16,446 nt of DNA from Scatosoma sp045645245 (GTDB lineage Bacteria; Bacillota; Clostridia; Christensenellales; Borkfalkiaceae). Position numbers and translations under genes: made by a program. Under the pieces are notes generated by a model, which worked only from the letters and a program-made list of their open reading frames with translations, ran no database searches and was not told the DNA's origin. The stretch is from contig JAZRIK010000037.1 in the NCBI GenBank assembly GCA_045645245.1, forward strand, positions 1 through 16,446, in the 5' to 3' direction. This document shows, one piece after another, positions 1-6,666 of this stretch; position 1 is the first letter of the stretch, and every line of letters begins with the position of its first letter.

Positions 1-1
1 G

Positions 2-493
2 ATGATGGACGGCAAACCCAACTTTTTTCAAAAATGCCTGCGTGTATTTTTAGTAAAATTAAATAAAACGGGTATCAAGTACCGCAAGGCAACGTTCAAA
101 AACGGAAAAGAAAAATGGAATATTTATCACGGAAAGGCGCATATTGCATTAACGCGGGATTGCGTAAATTACGTCTTAAACGTGTATGAAAATAATCGGG
201 CGTACAATAAGTATGTAAAGCATCGATTTCCCCCTGACGAAATGTATATCCATACAATTATACATAACTCTCATTTTAAGGACAAGGTATGTAAAGAGAT
301 TATTATCGACCGTTTCGGTAAGGAGACGCTATTCAATTTAACCTATCTCGAATATCCCGTTTATGCCACCGTGTTTAGAGATAAAGAAGATTATCAGTGG
401 CTGAAAAATATGGGCTGTTTGTTTGTGAGAAAGGTCAACTCGACTTCTGGCGAGCTGCTTGACGAAATTGACAAGCATATTTTAAGTGATTAA
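2..493 (+). CDS. GT14-like branching glycosyltransferase (3' part)
   Basis: This is the C-terminal 163 residues of a protein that probably begins upstream of the window; the two Met codons at positions 2-7 sit at the edge and no ribosome binding site can be seen. The segment GKAHIALTRDCVNYVL, followed by HRFPPDEMYIHTIIHNS, resembles the conserved 'ALTRxxVxYVL ... PDExFxQTxxxNS' pattern of the core-2/I-branching beta-1,6-N-acetylglucosaminyltransferase family (GT14; 'Branch' domain), in which the Asp-Glu pair lies near the catalytic centre. Bacterial members are thought to decorate surface glycans; the substrate here is unknown. The reading frame ends just before a strong terminator, so it is the last gene of its transcript. 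The family call is from motif memory, and the missing N-terminal half prevents confirmation. Confidence 0.65.
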   Translation: MMDGKPNFFQKCLRVFLVKLNKTGIKYRKATFKNGKEKWNIYHGKAHIALTRDCVNYVLNVYENNRAYNKYVKHRFPPDEMYIHTIIHNSHFKDKVCKEIIIDRFGKETLFNLTYLEYPVYATVFRDKEDYQWLKNMGCLFVRKVNSTSGELLDEIDKHILSD

Positions 494-498
494 TGGAT

Positions 499-537
499 AA
501 AAAGTGCGTACGACCTTTACGCCGTATGCACTTTTTT
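499..537 (+). terminator. Rho-independent terminator after the glycosyltransferase
   Basis: A 14-bp stem, 499-512 against 523-536, has one G-U wobble and a loop of about 10 nt, and runs into a T tract. It starts 6 nt after the stop codon of the upstream gene. Confidence 0.85.
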
Positions 538-583
538 ATTTGAATTTGACGGCAAAACTCTTATTTTTAGAGCAATACTTCTC

Positions 584-620
584 TACCGTTGGTGGAGTTT
601 TCCCCACTCAACCAACGGTA
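584..620. repeat. Inverted repeat / hairpin upstream of the XRE gene
   Basis: TACCGTTGGT at 584-593 pairs perfectly with ACCAACGGTA at 611-620, and the stem continues inward to about 15 bp with one mismatch. No T tract follows, so it does not look like an intrinsic terminator. It lies about 40 bp upstream of the ribosome binding site of the regulator at 673, so it could be an operator, a leader hairpin or an inserted small repeat. A TATACT -10-like hexamer lies at 646-651 but no good -35 element accompanies it. Confidence 0.5.
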
Positions 621-672
621 TGTGGACTTTTGCGTAGGCAGCGTATATACTTATATCAAACGGAGGTAAAAA

Positions 673-1284
673 ATGGATCTAGTAAAAATCGGAAATTTCA
701 TAGCCGAGCGCAGGAAAAAAGTCAATTTAACACAAATGCAGTTGGCGGAAAAATTAGGCGTGACGGACAGGGCGGTATCCAAGTGGGAAACAGGCAAATC
801 GATGCCCGATTCTTCGCTGATGCTCGATTTGTGCGCTACCTTGAAAATCACCGTCAACGAATTATTAACAGGGGAGACAATTATTATGGAAAACAACAAT
901 CAAAAAAACGAACAGCTTTTGCTGGATATGGCAAAAGAAATCGAACAAAAAAACAAAACCGTTTGGGCGGCTATGTGGGTAATTATGATTGCAAGTATCA
1001 TCGGCTTACTTGGCGGTGTTTGCGTGGCGGCATGGCTGATACCCGAAGGAATATGGCAGGGTGTCACAATTCTTGCGGTTTGCATTGTATTTTTGGTGCC
1101 TTGCTTTTACGCATTAAAGCTAGAAGTAAGCGTAGGCGCGTACAAGTGCAAAAATTGCGGCAACGAAATCGTACCTACCTATACGCAGGCGCTCAACGCA
1201 ATGCATATGGGCACCACCCGTTATTTGAAATGCCCCAAATGCGGCAAGCGTACTTGGTGCAAAAAGGTATTAAAGAAAGAATAA
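673..1284 (+). CDS. XRE-family regulator with two membrane segments and zinc ribbon
   Basis: A 203-aa protein with a standard ribosome binding site (ggaggt, 661-666) ahead of ATG 673. Residues 6-65 form an XRE/Cro-CI helix-turn-helix (LTQMQLAEKLGVTDRAVSKW). A charged linker follows, then two hydrophobic segments (about 97-121 and 126-149) and a C-terminal zinc-ribbon-like module with CxxC pairs at Cys159/Cys162 and Cys187/Cys190. XRE proteins with C-terminal membrane segments are common in Bacillota and are presumed to sense a membrane or cytoplasmic signal, but the ligand is not visible here. The gene stands alone between terminators and is preceded by a hairpin at 584-620 that could be its operator. 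The HTH assignment is firm; the zinc binding is inferred from cysteine spacing. Confidence 0.85.
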   Translation: MDLVKIGNFIAERRKKVNLTQMQLAEKLGVTDRAVSKWETGKSMPDSSLMLDLCATLKITVNELLTGETIIMENNNQKNEQLLLDMAKEIEQKNKTVWAAMWVIMIASIIGLLGGVCVAAWLIPEGIWQGVTILAVCIVFLVPCFYALKLEVSVGAYKCKNCGNEIVPTYTQALNAMHMGTTRYLKCPKCGKRTWCKKVLKKE

Positions 1285-1304
1285 AAAACCATACGAACTC
1301 CGTG

Positions 1305-1335
1305 AAAAAGACCCTTCCCAGCGAAGGGTCTTTTT
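1305..1335 (+). terminator. Rho-independent terminator
   Basis: A perfect 13-bp stem (1305-1317 with 1323-1335) and a 5-nt loop. The 3' arm ends in five T residues. It follows the XRE gene by 20 nt. Confidence 0.9.
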
Positions 1336-1395
1336 ATATGCGCGATTGTTTGATAATTTATCTTGCCGTCATTTATTTTGACAAATATCCCCGAT

Positions 1396-1423
1396 TTGTC
1401 ATTCTGAAGGAAGTGAAGAATCT
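1396..1423 (+). repeat. Possible GTCATTCTGA-type interspersed repeat fragment
   Basis: This intergenic stretch, containing GTCATTCTGAAGG and GTGAAGAATCT, resembles a short repeat family (GTCATTCTGAGCG / AAGCGAAGAATCT) that I recall from the intergenic regions of many unrelated bacterial genomes. Only one copy is present in this window, so the repeat nature cannot be shown here. Confidence 0.35.
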
Positions 1424-1440
1424 AAAATTCGTCAATGCTA

Positions 1441-1469
1441 TTTACTTTTCTTTACCTTTGTGTTATAAT
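1441..1469 (+). promoter_or_regulatory. Sigma-A-type promoter for the methyltransferase gene
   Basis: TTTACT (1441-1446), a 17-bp spacer, then a consensus TATAAT (1464-1469). It lies 33 bp upstream of the start codon at 1503 and feeds the ribosome binding site aaaggag at 1490-1496. Confidence 0.75.
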
Positions 1470-1502
1470 AAAGCGGAAGAATGCACGAGAAAGGAGTAAA
1501 AG

Positions 1503-2168
1503 ATGAAATTATTTGCACAAGCGATTGTTAAATTTCTACTCGGCGCGTTGTTGGTAGGCGTATGTATTTTCCTGCCCGCGGGGACGCTTGCATTTTGGCA
1601 GGGCTGGCTGCTTATGGGAATTTTGTTTATTCCTATGTTTATCGCAGGGCTGGTTATGCTGGTTAAAAATCCTGTGCTTTTGAAAGAACGCCTGAACGCG
1701 AAAGAGAAAGAAAAACAGCAAGATTTGGTGGTCAAATTAAGCGGACTGATGTTTATTATCGGTTTCGTTTTAGCTGGGCTGGATTTTCGTTTTTCGTGGT
1801 TGCCTTTGCCCACGGGTGTACCGATTGCCGCAGCCGCCGTCTTTTTACTCGCGTATATTTTGTATGCGGAAGTACTGCGAGAAAACACCTATTTGAGCCG
1901 CACGATAAAAGTGCAGGAAAATCAAAAAGTAATCGATACGGGTTTATACGGCGTAGTGCGCCACCCGATGTACAGCGCGACGCTGCTTTTGTTTTTATCG
2001 ATGCCGCTTGTTTTGGGCTCGCTGTTTGCATTTTTCGTATTTTTGGCGTACCCGATACTCATCGTAAAGCGCATTCAAAACGAAGAAAAAGTCCTTGACC
2101 GTGAGCTTGTCGGTTATGCAGAATATATGCAAAAAGTAAAATACCGCCTAATCCCGTTTATCTGGTAA
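1503..2168 (+). CDS. ICMT/PEMT-like integral membrane methyltransferase
   Basis: A 221-aa polytopic membrane protein with hydrophobic segments at roughly residues 8-30, 34-54, 79-97, 107-124 and 158-188. The C-terminal half has the hallmark of the isoprenylcysteine carboxyl methyltransferase / phospholipid methyltransferase superfamily: GLYGVVRHPMYSA (Arg153-His154-Pro155), then an NEEKVL Glu pair (194-195), and a terminal YxxYMQKVKYRLIPF motif. In the family these parts form the SAM site. Bacterial members of this size are mostly uncharacterised and the methyl acceptor cannot be read from sequence; a lipid or small hydrophobic molecule is plausible. It has its own promoter and appears monocistronic. 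The Glu doublet and RHP motif are intact, so it is probably active. Confidence 0.8.
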   Translation: MKLFAQAIVKFLLGALLVGVCIFLPAGTLAFWQGWLLMGILFIPMFIAGLVMLVKNPVLLKERLNAKEKEKQQDLVVKLSGLMFIIGFVLAGLDFRFSWLPLPTGVPIAAAAVFLLAYILYAEVLRENTYLSRTIKVQENQKVIDTGLYGVVRHPMYSATLLLFLSMPLVLGSLFAFFVFLAYPILIVKRIQNEEKVLDRELVGYAEYMQKVKYRLIPFIW

Positions 2169-2256
2169 AAAGGCGCAAACGAATGTAAAAACAGGCGAAA
2201 AACGCGTAATTTTATCAAAAAAACGCGATTTTTGCAATAAAAAAGACGATTACCCC

Positions 2257-2285
2257 TTGACAAAGCCGTTTGTTGGGTCTATAAT
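2257..2285 (+). promoter_or_regulatory. Consensus sigma-A promoter
   Basis: A perfect TTGACA (2257-2262), 17-bp spacer and perfect TATAAT (2280-2285) precede the small membrane protein gene at 2319. A promoter this close to consensus predicts strong, constitutive transcription. The preceding gap (2169-2256) shows an imperfect GC-centred hairpin without a T tract and nothing else clear. Confidence 0.9.
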
Positions 2286-2318
2286 AATGATAATACTGAA
2301 AAGTAAAGGAGAAACATT

Positions 2319-2840
2319 ATGGCAAAATATCAATATGTCAAAAAGAAACTCAACGTACCCTTATTGATCGTGTTGTTGTGCTGCGCGTTCGTGCCCGGCA
2401 TCATCTACTTGATTTGGGTAAATATCCCCAGAAAAGTGTTGTTAGACGCACCCAAATCCAACGGTTGGATTTTGAGATTAGTAGGTACTGCGATTATTCC
2501 ATTGAACTGGCTTGTGTGGAAGCTTATGCTGGACGCGGACGATTTCCCTATTATTTTCTATTTAGGTCTTGCGCTCGGCGTGGCTGCGCTGATTCCTGCA
2601 ATTTTTTCTAAAAAATCCAGCAGCGGTCTTGCCGTAGGGCTTACGCTTTTCTTTAGCGTTTGCGCGCTCGGCTTTGCAATTTATATGGTGTACTACGGCT
2701 GGCCTTCGCTCATCGGTAGTATCGTAGCTTTGGTGGGCTGCTCGAACGGCTTCAAATATGCGAGATATTTGGCAAGCCAAGAACAAGCTGCGCAAGCAGA
2801 ACCGCAAGAAGCGCAAGCAACGGAAGAGCAAGCAGAATAA
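2319..2840 (+). CDS. Small polytopic membrane protein of unknown function
   Basis: A 173-aa hydrophobic protein that I do not recognise. Ribosome binding site aaaggag at 2305-2311. Predicted membrane segments are near residues 13-35, 49-70, 76-97 and 103-126, with a weaker one at 128-142. The N-terminus is Lys-rich (KYQYVKKK), and the cytoplasmic-looking C-terminal tail (151-173) is a low-complexity Gln/Ala/Glu stretch. No catalytic or transport motif is evident. The consensus promoter and single-gene transcript between two terminators suggest a well expressed stand-alone protein. It does not match any transporter family I can name. Confidence 0.75.
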   Translation: MAKYQYVKKKLNVPLLIVLLCCAFVPGIIYLIWVNIPRKVLLDAPKSNGWILRLVGTAIIPLNWLVWKLMLDADDFPIIFYLGLALGVAALIPAIFSKKSSSGLAVGLTLFFSVCALGFAIYMVYYGWPSLIGSIVALVGCSNGFKYARYLASQEQAAQAEPQEAQATEEQAE

Positions 2841-2868
2841 TTTCCGTTTGACAATTAGCAAAATACAT

Positions 2869-2902
2869 AAAAAGCCGAGTGGGTTTTTCCACTCGGCTTT
2901 TT
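2869..2902. terminator. Bidirectional Rho-independent terminator
   Basis: A perfect 14-bp stem (2869-2882 with 2889-2902), with A and T runs on both sides. It serves the plus-strand gene ending at 2840 and also lies 30 nt beyond the stop of the convergent minus-strand gene at 2933. Confidence 0.9.
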
Positions 2903-2932
2903 GTCAATAAACGAAAGGGGAATAAAAAACCG

Positions 2933-3169
2933 CTACTTTTTTATTCTGCCCGCGTGCCGTTCGTGCGCCGTTAAAAAAGCCAGAATGGCGTCCTGCTTTT
3001 TTTCATTTTCCGCACTCGTTTGGGGGGTAGTATCCATATTTTCGGATAAAGAATGATCGGGCGCAGCGTCGGCGTTGGGCGCAACCGTATTTTCCTTATT
3101 TTCCGTGTTTTGCGGCGGTTGCGTTAGCATAGATTGTAAAAAACTGAGTAAACCGAAAGGCTCCATCAT
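2933..3169 (-). CDS. Small hypothetical protein, 78 aa
   Basis: A minus-strand gene with a good ribosome binding site (complement of 3178-3185, aaaaggag) 8 nt before ATG at 3169; the second codon is also Met. The product has a short hydrophobic N-terminus (FGLLSFLQSML), a low-complexity Asn/Thr/Ala/Pro-rich middle and a more conserved-looking C-terminus (AILAFLTAHERHAGRIKK) that probably forms a basic amphipathic helix. I recognise no domain. Convergent to the membrane protein gene and sharing its terminator. It is supported by the SD sequence and spacing rather than homology. The poly-charged linker and short length suggest an adaptor or regulatory peptide, but this is only a guess. Confidence 0.6.
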   Translation of the reverse strand: MMEPFGLLSFLQSMLTQPPQNTENKENTVAPNADAAPDHSLSENMDTTPQTSAENEKKQDAILAFLTAHERHAGRIKK

Positions 3170-3229
3170 AAAAAATACTCCTTTTGCAAAAAAATCATAG
3201 AAAAAACGAGAAAAACGGGGCGTTTTTGT

Positions 3230-3258
3230 TTGCTTTGATTTGCATTTTGATATATAAT
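3230..3258 (+). promoter_or_regulatory. Promoter and structured leader of the lipoprotein gene
   Basis: TTGCTT (3230-3235), 17-bp spacer, TATAAT (3253-3258). The leader of about 95 nt that follows contains three short hairpins (3280-3292, GTACCT...AGGTAC at 3314-3328, and 3332-3347), the last ending 3 nt before the ribosome binding site. No known riboswitch is recognised. Confidence 0.7.
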
Positions 3259-3360
3259 AGAATATGCGTTAATATCGTCGGTCATTCCGACCAAAAGTAC
3301 GAAAAACGCAATCGTACCTATAAGGTACGCGGCTTAGCTTTTTAAGCAATGGAGGCATAT

Positions 3361-5580
3361 ATGAAGAGTAAAATTCAAAAAATACTCGCGCTTGCTTTGG
3401 CGACGGTGAGCGTAAGCTCAATCGTGGCGATGTCGGGCTGTTCCAAAACGGCGTATAAGGGCGATCCTATCGATGATTACGTTTCCGGTCAACCCGTATA
3501 TTCCAACGGCGGTTTTGCCGTTCAAGAAGGCGATTTTGTGTATTTTATCAACGGCGCGGAAGATTATACCGTAGCCAACGAATACGGCGAAGTGGTAAAG
3601 GGCGCATTGATGCGTATTTCTACCGCGGATTTGTCGGCGGGGAATTACGATAACGTAAAAACCATCGTACCGTCGTTATTCGCAGCGCAAAACTTTGGCG
3701 CAGGTATCTATATTTTCGACGGCTACGTTTACTATGCAACGCCTACGACGGATAAAAACGTACAAACGGGCGAAGTGGAAAGCGACTGGATCGACTTTAA
3801 GCGCGCAAAGCTTGACGGCAGTGAAGGCCCGATGAGCGATTTCTATTTCCGTTTATCCAACAACGCGTCTAACTATCGTTTTGTTGAAGAAAACGACGTA
3901 GTATATTGCTTGTACGAAGAAGACGGCGCACTCAAATCGTACGATACGCAGGACAAGGTGTCCCGTACGCTCGTGGAAGGCGCAAGCGCATTCTATTACG
4001 ATACGAAAAACGCGGATAATCCCAACGTATATTATACGATGAGCGTGACGGTGGACATCGACAGCGACAACGCAAGAACGCTTAGCTATAACCAGCTTTA
4101 CAGTGTAAACGCTTCTGCAAGAGTGGAAGAAACCAAGACGGAAAACGGCAAGGTTTCGTATAAAGTAAAAGACGGTAAAACGTACTCGTTCAGCGAAGAA
4201 TACTTGAAAGCGGAAAACGAAGAAGCGAAAGACGCGAAACAAGACGAACCGTACGATTTTAGCGACTATTCGACCTTCCCTTACGTCAACCTTGGTACGC
4301 TTGTGCTGGACGGTATCGGTGCGAATGCAGTCAGCCATACGCAATACAACGAAACGATTGACGATAACAATCAACCGTCCGCACCCGACGGATACACCTA
4401 CACCATCGTATCGTACAACGATAACGGCTTGTATTTCACCAGAAAAGAAGCGGGCGGCAACAACTCGTCCGACGTACAAACCCCGCTTTTATATTTAGCG
4501 GATACGGACAAGAATGCAAGCGGCTGGAAAGCCATTAGCGGCAATGCGTCCGCTGCGATCGATATGGTCAATGCAGATTCTTCGCTTTTGAGCAACGCGC
4601 TTTTGACCAAGGACGGCGACAAGCACGTTTACTACTATTTCAACGGCACCGTGCTTTATAAGGGCGGCGACGATTATCAAACGCCGATTGCGATGGCGTA
4701 CAACGTAAGCGACGCAACGCTTTGGACGTTGGATAACGGCTATTTGTATTATTATCAAGCTTGGAGCGACGGCGCAGGCAACGGTAATAAGCTTTCGAGA
4801 ATTAAAGTAAACGGCACGGCGATTGATTATACCATCGCATCCACCTTGGATAAAGCGAACGTAGAATATCAACCTGTGACGGTTGCGGGCGTTGAGTGGA
4901 ATTCTTCTTGGTATGCACCCGAATTGTTTAACGGCGTAGTGCTTTATTCTAACGAACAAGCAATCGGCGCTGTTTCGTATAACTATATCAGTGTGGCAAA
5001 ATTGCCCGATTTGCAAGCGGATTTGGTTGCAAGAAACGAAAAATACGACGAAGTGACCAAGTATATCGAAGAATACGACGATACAGACGTAGCAAACGCA
5101 ATGACCTATTATTTCCAAACGGGCGAGCGTGCGCTCTTCGACGAAAAAGCTTCGCTCTACGAAGAATATCAAGTGGAAGAATTTGAAGCGTTTGTGACGG
5201 AAATGTCGGAAGGCAAATATGAATTCCAAAGCGCGTTCTTCGCAACGGTTGGTAAAGTAAACGAAGACGACCAAGAAGCAATGCAAGCGGCTTGGGAACA
5301 AAGCTTAATGCAAGAAACGGACGATGACGATAACGACGGCGGCTTGGAAACGTGGGCAATTATTCTGATTGCGGCAGGCAGCGTACTCGTGGTAGCAGGC
5401 GGCGCTGTGGCTGCGTGGTTGGTAATTCGCAAGAAGAAGCTTGCAAAAGAGAAAGCGGAAGCAACCGTAAACGCATACAAGCGCGCGATGATTGACACGA
5501 CGGACGACAAGAGTATAGACGTTTATGCGGACGATACCGTAGAAGAAACGGCGGAAAATACTGAAAATAAAGACGAATAA
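3361..5580 (+). CDS. Lipoprotein with C-terminal membrane anchor, possible beta-propeller (DUF5050-like)
   Basis: The frame opens with an ATG at 3349, but the ribosome binding site ggagg (3351-3355) lies inside that extension and 5 nt before ATG 3361, so 3361 is the better start. It gives 739 residues. Residues 1-27 are a lipoprotein signal (Lys-rich start, hydrophobic core, lipobox AMSGC with Cys27). The extracellular part has repeated GDFVYFING, DGYVYYA, DNGYLYYYQ and NGLYFTR-type strands typical of beta-propeller-like DUF5050 proteins of Clostridia. Residues 665-690 form a membrane helix followed by RKKK and an acidic cytoplasmic tail of about 50 residues. The protein would be held at both ends, lipid at the N-terminus and helix at the C-terminus. 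Ligand and partners are unknown; the propeller assignment is tentative. Confidence 0.8.
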   Translation: MKSKIQKILALALATVSVSSIVAMSGCSKTAYKGDPIDDYVSGQPVYSNGGFAVQEGDFVYFINGAEDYTVANEYGEVVKGALMRISTADLSAGNYDNVKTIVPSLFAAQNFGAGIYIFDGYVYYATPTTDKNVQTGEVESDWIDFKRAKLDGSEGPMSDFYFRLSNNASNYRFVEENDVVYCLYEEDGALKSYDTQDKVSRTLVEGASAFYYDTKNADNPNVYYTMSVTVDIDSDNARTLSYNQLYSVNASARVEETKTENGKVSYKVKDGKTYSFSEEYLKAENEEAKDAKQDEPYDFSDYSTFPYVNLGTLVLDGIGANAVSHTQYNETIDDNNQPSAPDGYTYTIVSYNDNGLYFTRKEAGGNNSSDVQTPLLYLADTDKNASGWKAISGNASAAIDMVNADSSLLSNALLTKDGDKHVYYYFNGTVLYKGGDDYQTPIAMAYNVSDATLWTLDNGYLYYYQAWSDGAGNGNKLSRIKVNGTAIDYTIASTLDKANVEYQPVTVAGVEWNSSWYAPELFNGVVLYSNEQAIGAVSYNYISVAKLPDLQADLVARNEKYDEVTKYIEEYDDTDVANAMTYYFQTGERALFDEKASLYEEYQVEEFEAFVTEMSEGKYEFQSAFFATVGKVNEDDQEAMQAAWEQSLMQETDDDDNDGGLETWAIILIAAGSVLVVAGGAVAAWLVIRKKKLAKEKAEATVNAYKRAMIDTTDDKSIDVYADDTVEETAENTENKDE

Positions 5581-5584
5581 TCGT

Positions 5585-5624
5585 AAAAAGATATCACTTT
5601 GAAAGATAAGTGGTATCTTTTTTT
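5585..5624 (+). terminator. Rho-independent terminator
   Basis: A 15-bp stem with one G-U wobble (5585-5599 with 5608-5622) followed by a T7 tract. It begins 4 nt after the lipoprotein stop codon. Confidence 0.9.
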
Positions 5625-5664
5625 GTAAAAAGTAAAAAAAGTTGAAAAAAGTGCGTAAAAACAG

Positions 5665-5693
5665 TTTACAAAATCACTAAATCTTAATATAAT
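5665..5693 (+). promoter_or_regulatory. Sigma-A-type promoter for the zinc-ribbon gene
   Basis: TTTACA (5665-5670), 17-bp spacer, TATAAT (5688-5693). A small hairpin (GGCG-AAAAA-CGCC, 5714-5726) sits in the leader upstream of a gaggg sequence at 5731-5735. Confidence 0.8.
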
Positions 5694-5747
5694 ATAGCAA
5701 AATATATATGAAAGGCGAAAAACGCCGAACGAGGGAAAAGAATTTAT

Positions 5748-6284
5748 ATGGCAAGATACGTGTTATGCCCCAGATGCGAGTTGAACTTTATCGACGCGGA
5801 CGAAGCGGAATATTGCGAAGTATGCATCAAAGAATTAAACGGTCAAAAAACCTTCACGGACGATTTTGAAGCGGAAGAAGCGGTAGAAGAAACGGAGCTT
5901 TGCCCGATTTGCGGGGAAAACTATATGCAATTTGGCGAAAAAATGTGCGAAAATTGCAAAAAGAAAACCGCCTACGAAGACGATACCACCGAAGAAGACG
6001 AAGATACCGAAGACGCGTCGTGGAGAAGTTATTTGGACGATGAAGAAGACGATTTAGATTTGGGCATTCCCGATTCTGAATTTGACGAAGAGGAAGAAAT
6101 CGAAGAAGAGGAAGAAACGGCGGCGGAAGAAGACGATTTCGAATATGTATCCGCGGACGATTATTACGACTTTGACGACGATGACGACGACGATGACGAT
6201 GATGACGACGACTTCGACGACGATGACGCGCCTACGCCCAAAAGCGGCGCAAAAAAGCGTAAAAGAAAGGACGACGATTTCTAA
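5748..6284 (+). CDS. Double zinc-ribbon protein with poly-acidic tail
   Basis: A 178-aa protein. Two zinc-ribbon-like cysteine sets are clear: Cys7/Cys10 with Cys23/Cys26 (CPRC...CEVC) and Cys52/Cys55 with Cys67/Cys70 (CPIC...CENC). From about residue 75 onwards the chain is extremely acidic, with an Asp run at about 143-160 encoded by an alternating gac/gat tract (about 6173-6226), and it ends in a short basic patch (KKRKRK, 169-174) followed by DDDF. The structure suggests a cytoplasmic nucleic-acid- or RNA-polymerase-associated adaptor, but no family is recognised. The likely Shine-Dalgarno (gaggg, 5731-5735) is 12 nt from ATG, longer than usual, so translation may be moderate. Monocistronic, with its own promoter and terminator. 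Confidence 0.8.
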   Translation: MARYVLCPRCELNFIDADEAEYCEVCIKELNGQKTFTDDFEAEEAVEETELCPICGENYMQFGEKMCENCKKKTAYEDDTTEEDEDTEDASWRSYLDDEEDDLDLGIPDSEFDEEEEIEEEEETAAEEDDFEYVSADDYYDFDDDDDDDDDDDDDFDDDDAPTPKSGAKKRKRKDDDF

Positions 6285-6300
6285 TAGCGACAGATAAGCA

Positions 6301-6336
6301 AAAGGGTTTTGGCGAAAGCCAAAACCCTTTCTTTTT
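6301..6336. terminator. Terminator with GAAA tetraloop between convergent genes
   Basis: A perfect 13-bp stem (6301-6313 with 6318-6330) closed by a GAAA tetraloop. A T5 tract follows on the plus strand; on the minus strand a T4 run follows. It ends the gene at 5748-6284 and probably also the minus-strand unit ending at 6335. Confidence 0.85.
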
Positions 6337-6611
6337 ATAAGTCGTCCGCGTCTTGCACAGGGACTTCTTTTTTATTTTTCGGTCTGCCCGTATAACTACC
6401 GTTTACGTCCGTATTCGACGGCTTTGTAAACACACTTAAAGCTTGTTGAGTGGGGGCAGGTATGCGACGAACGTGTTTTTTAGTCGTTGTTGCCGCCATA
6501 TTTATAGGTGTGGTTTTCGCTGTTAGAGCAGTTCTTTTCGCCGCAGTTTTTGCTGCCGCAGTTTTTTGCTTTTTGGTTTTTGGTTTGTCCGTTGTTTTGT
6601 TTGTTTTTCAT
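6335..6611 (-). CDS. Small basic Lys/Ala/Thr-rich protein, frame apparently broken near the start
   Basis: A strong ribosome binding site (aaggag) precedes ATG at 6611, but that ATG opens a different frame from the long open one. If one A of the five-A run at 6604-6608 (codons 2-3) is skipped, a continuous 91-aa protein results. It would have an N-terminal half rich in Lys, Thr and Ala (KTAAAKTAAKRTA), a linker with HVRRIPAPTQQ, and a C-terminal half containing SVFTKPSNTDVNGSYTG and ending PVQDADDL. Without a shift this frame can start only at the internal ATG 6499 (54 aa), which has no ribosome binding site. The cause could be an assembly error, a recent mutation, transcriptional slippage or programmed frameshifting. 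It follows rubrerythrin by 55 nt on the same strand. The basic Ala/Lys stretch suggests nucleic acid binding, by composition only. Function unknown. Confidence 0.55.
6453..6471 (+). repeat. Dispersed motif, copy A (antisense in the small basic gene)
   Basis: GGGGCAGGTATGCGACGAA matches the consensus exactly on the plus strand. In the minus-strand gene at 6335-6611 it encodes Phe/Val-free text RRIPAP in the linker between the basic N-terminal half and the C-terminal half. Confidence 0.65.
6480..6611 (-). CDS. Alternative 43-aa Lys/Asn/Cys-rich reading of the same start
   Basis: Translated directly from the ATG with the good ribosome binding site, the frame gives 43 residues with three evenly spaced cysteines (KNCGSKNCGEKNC) before a stop at 6480-6482. 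The same DNA in the neighbouring frame yields the Ala/Lys-rich N-terminus of the 91-aa protein, so the KNCG periodicity can arise simply from the repetitive aaaactgcggc units. I regard this as less likely to be the functional product, but it is the literal reading of the assembled sequence. A short peptide or an upstream leader ORF overlapping the 54-aa frame cannot be excluded. Confidence 0.3.
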   Translation of the reverse strand: MKNKQNNGQTKNQKAKNCGSKNCGEKNCSNSENHTYKYGGNND

Positions 6612-6631
6612 TTTCTTTCTCCTTATTTTCA

Positions 6632-6656
6632 AAAAATTGAAAAGGCGTTTTCCTTT
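6632..6656 (-). terminator. Weak hairpin between rubrerythrin and the small basic gene
   Basis: On the minus strand AAAAGG pairs with CCTTTT across a 6-nt loop, followed by a short CAA and then a T6 tract. The stem is only 6 bp, so it may attenuate rather than stop transcription into the downstream gene. Confidence 0.4.
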
Positions 6657-6666
6657 TTCTGTTTTC

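Noticed and set aside
504..1499. A 331-codon plus-strand open frame over the XRE gene
   Set aside because: It has no ribosome binding site, spans a strong terminator at 1305-1335, and its text has no domain, while the overlapping frame at 673-1284 has a clear HTH and zinc ribbon.
3265..3348. Riboswitch in the leader of the lipoprotein gene
   Set aside because: The three short hairpins do not match any riboswitch consensus I know, and no anti-terminator/terminator pair is visible.
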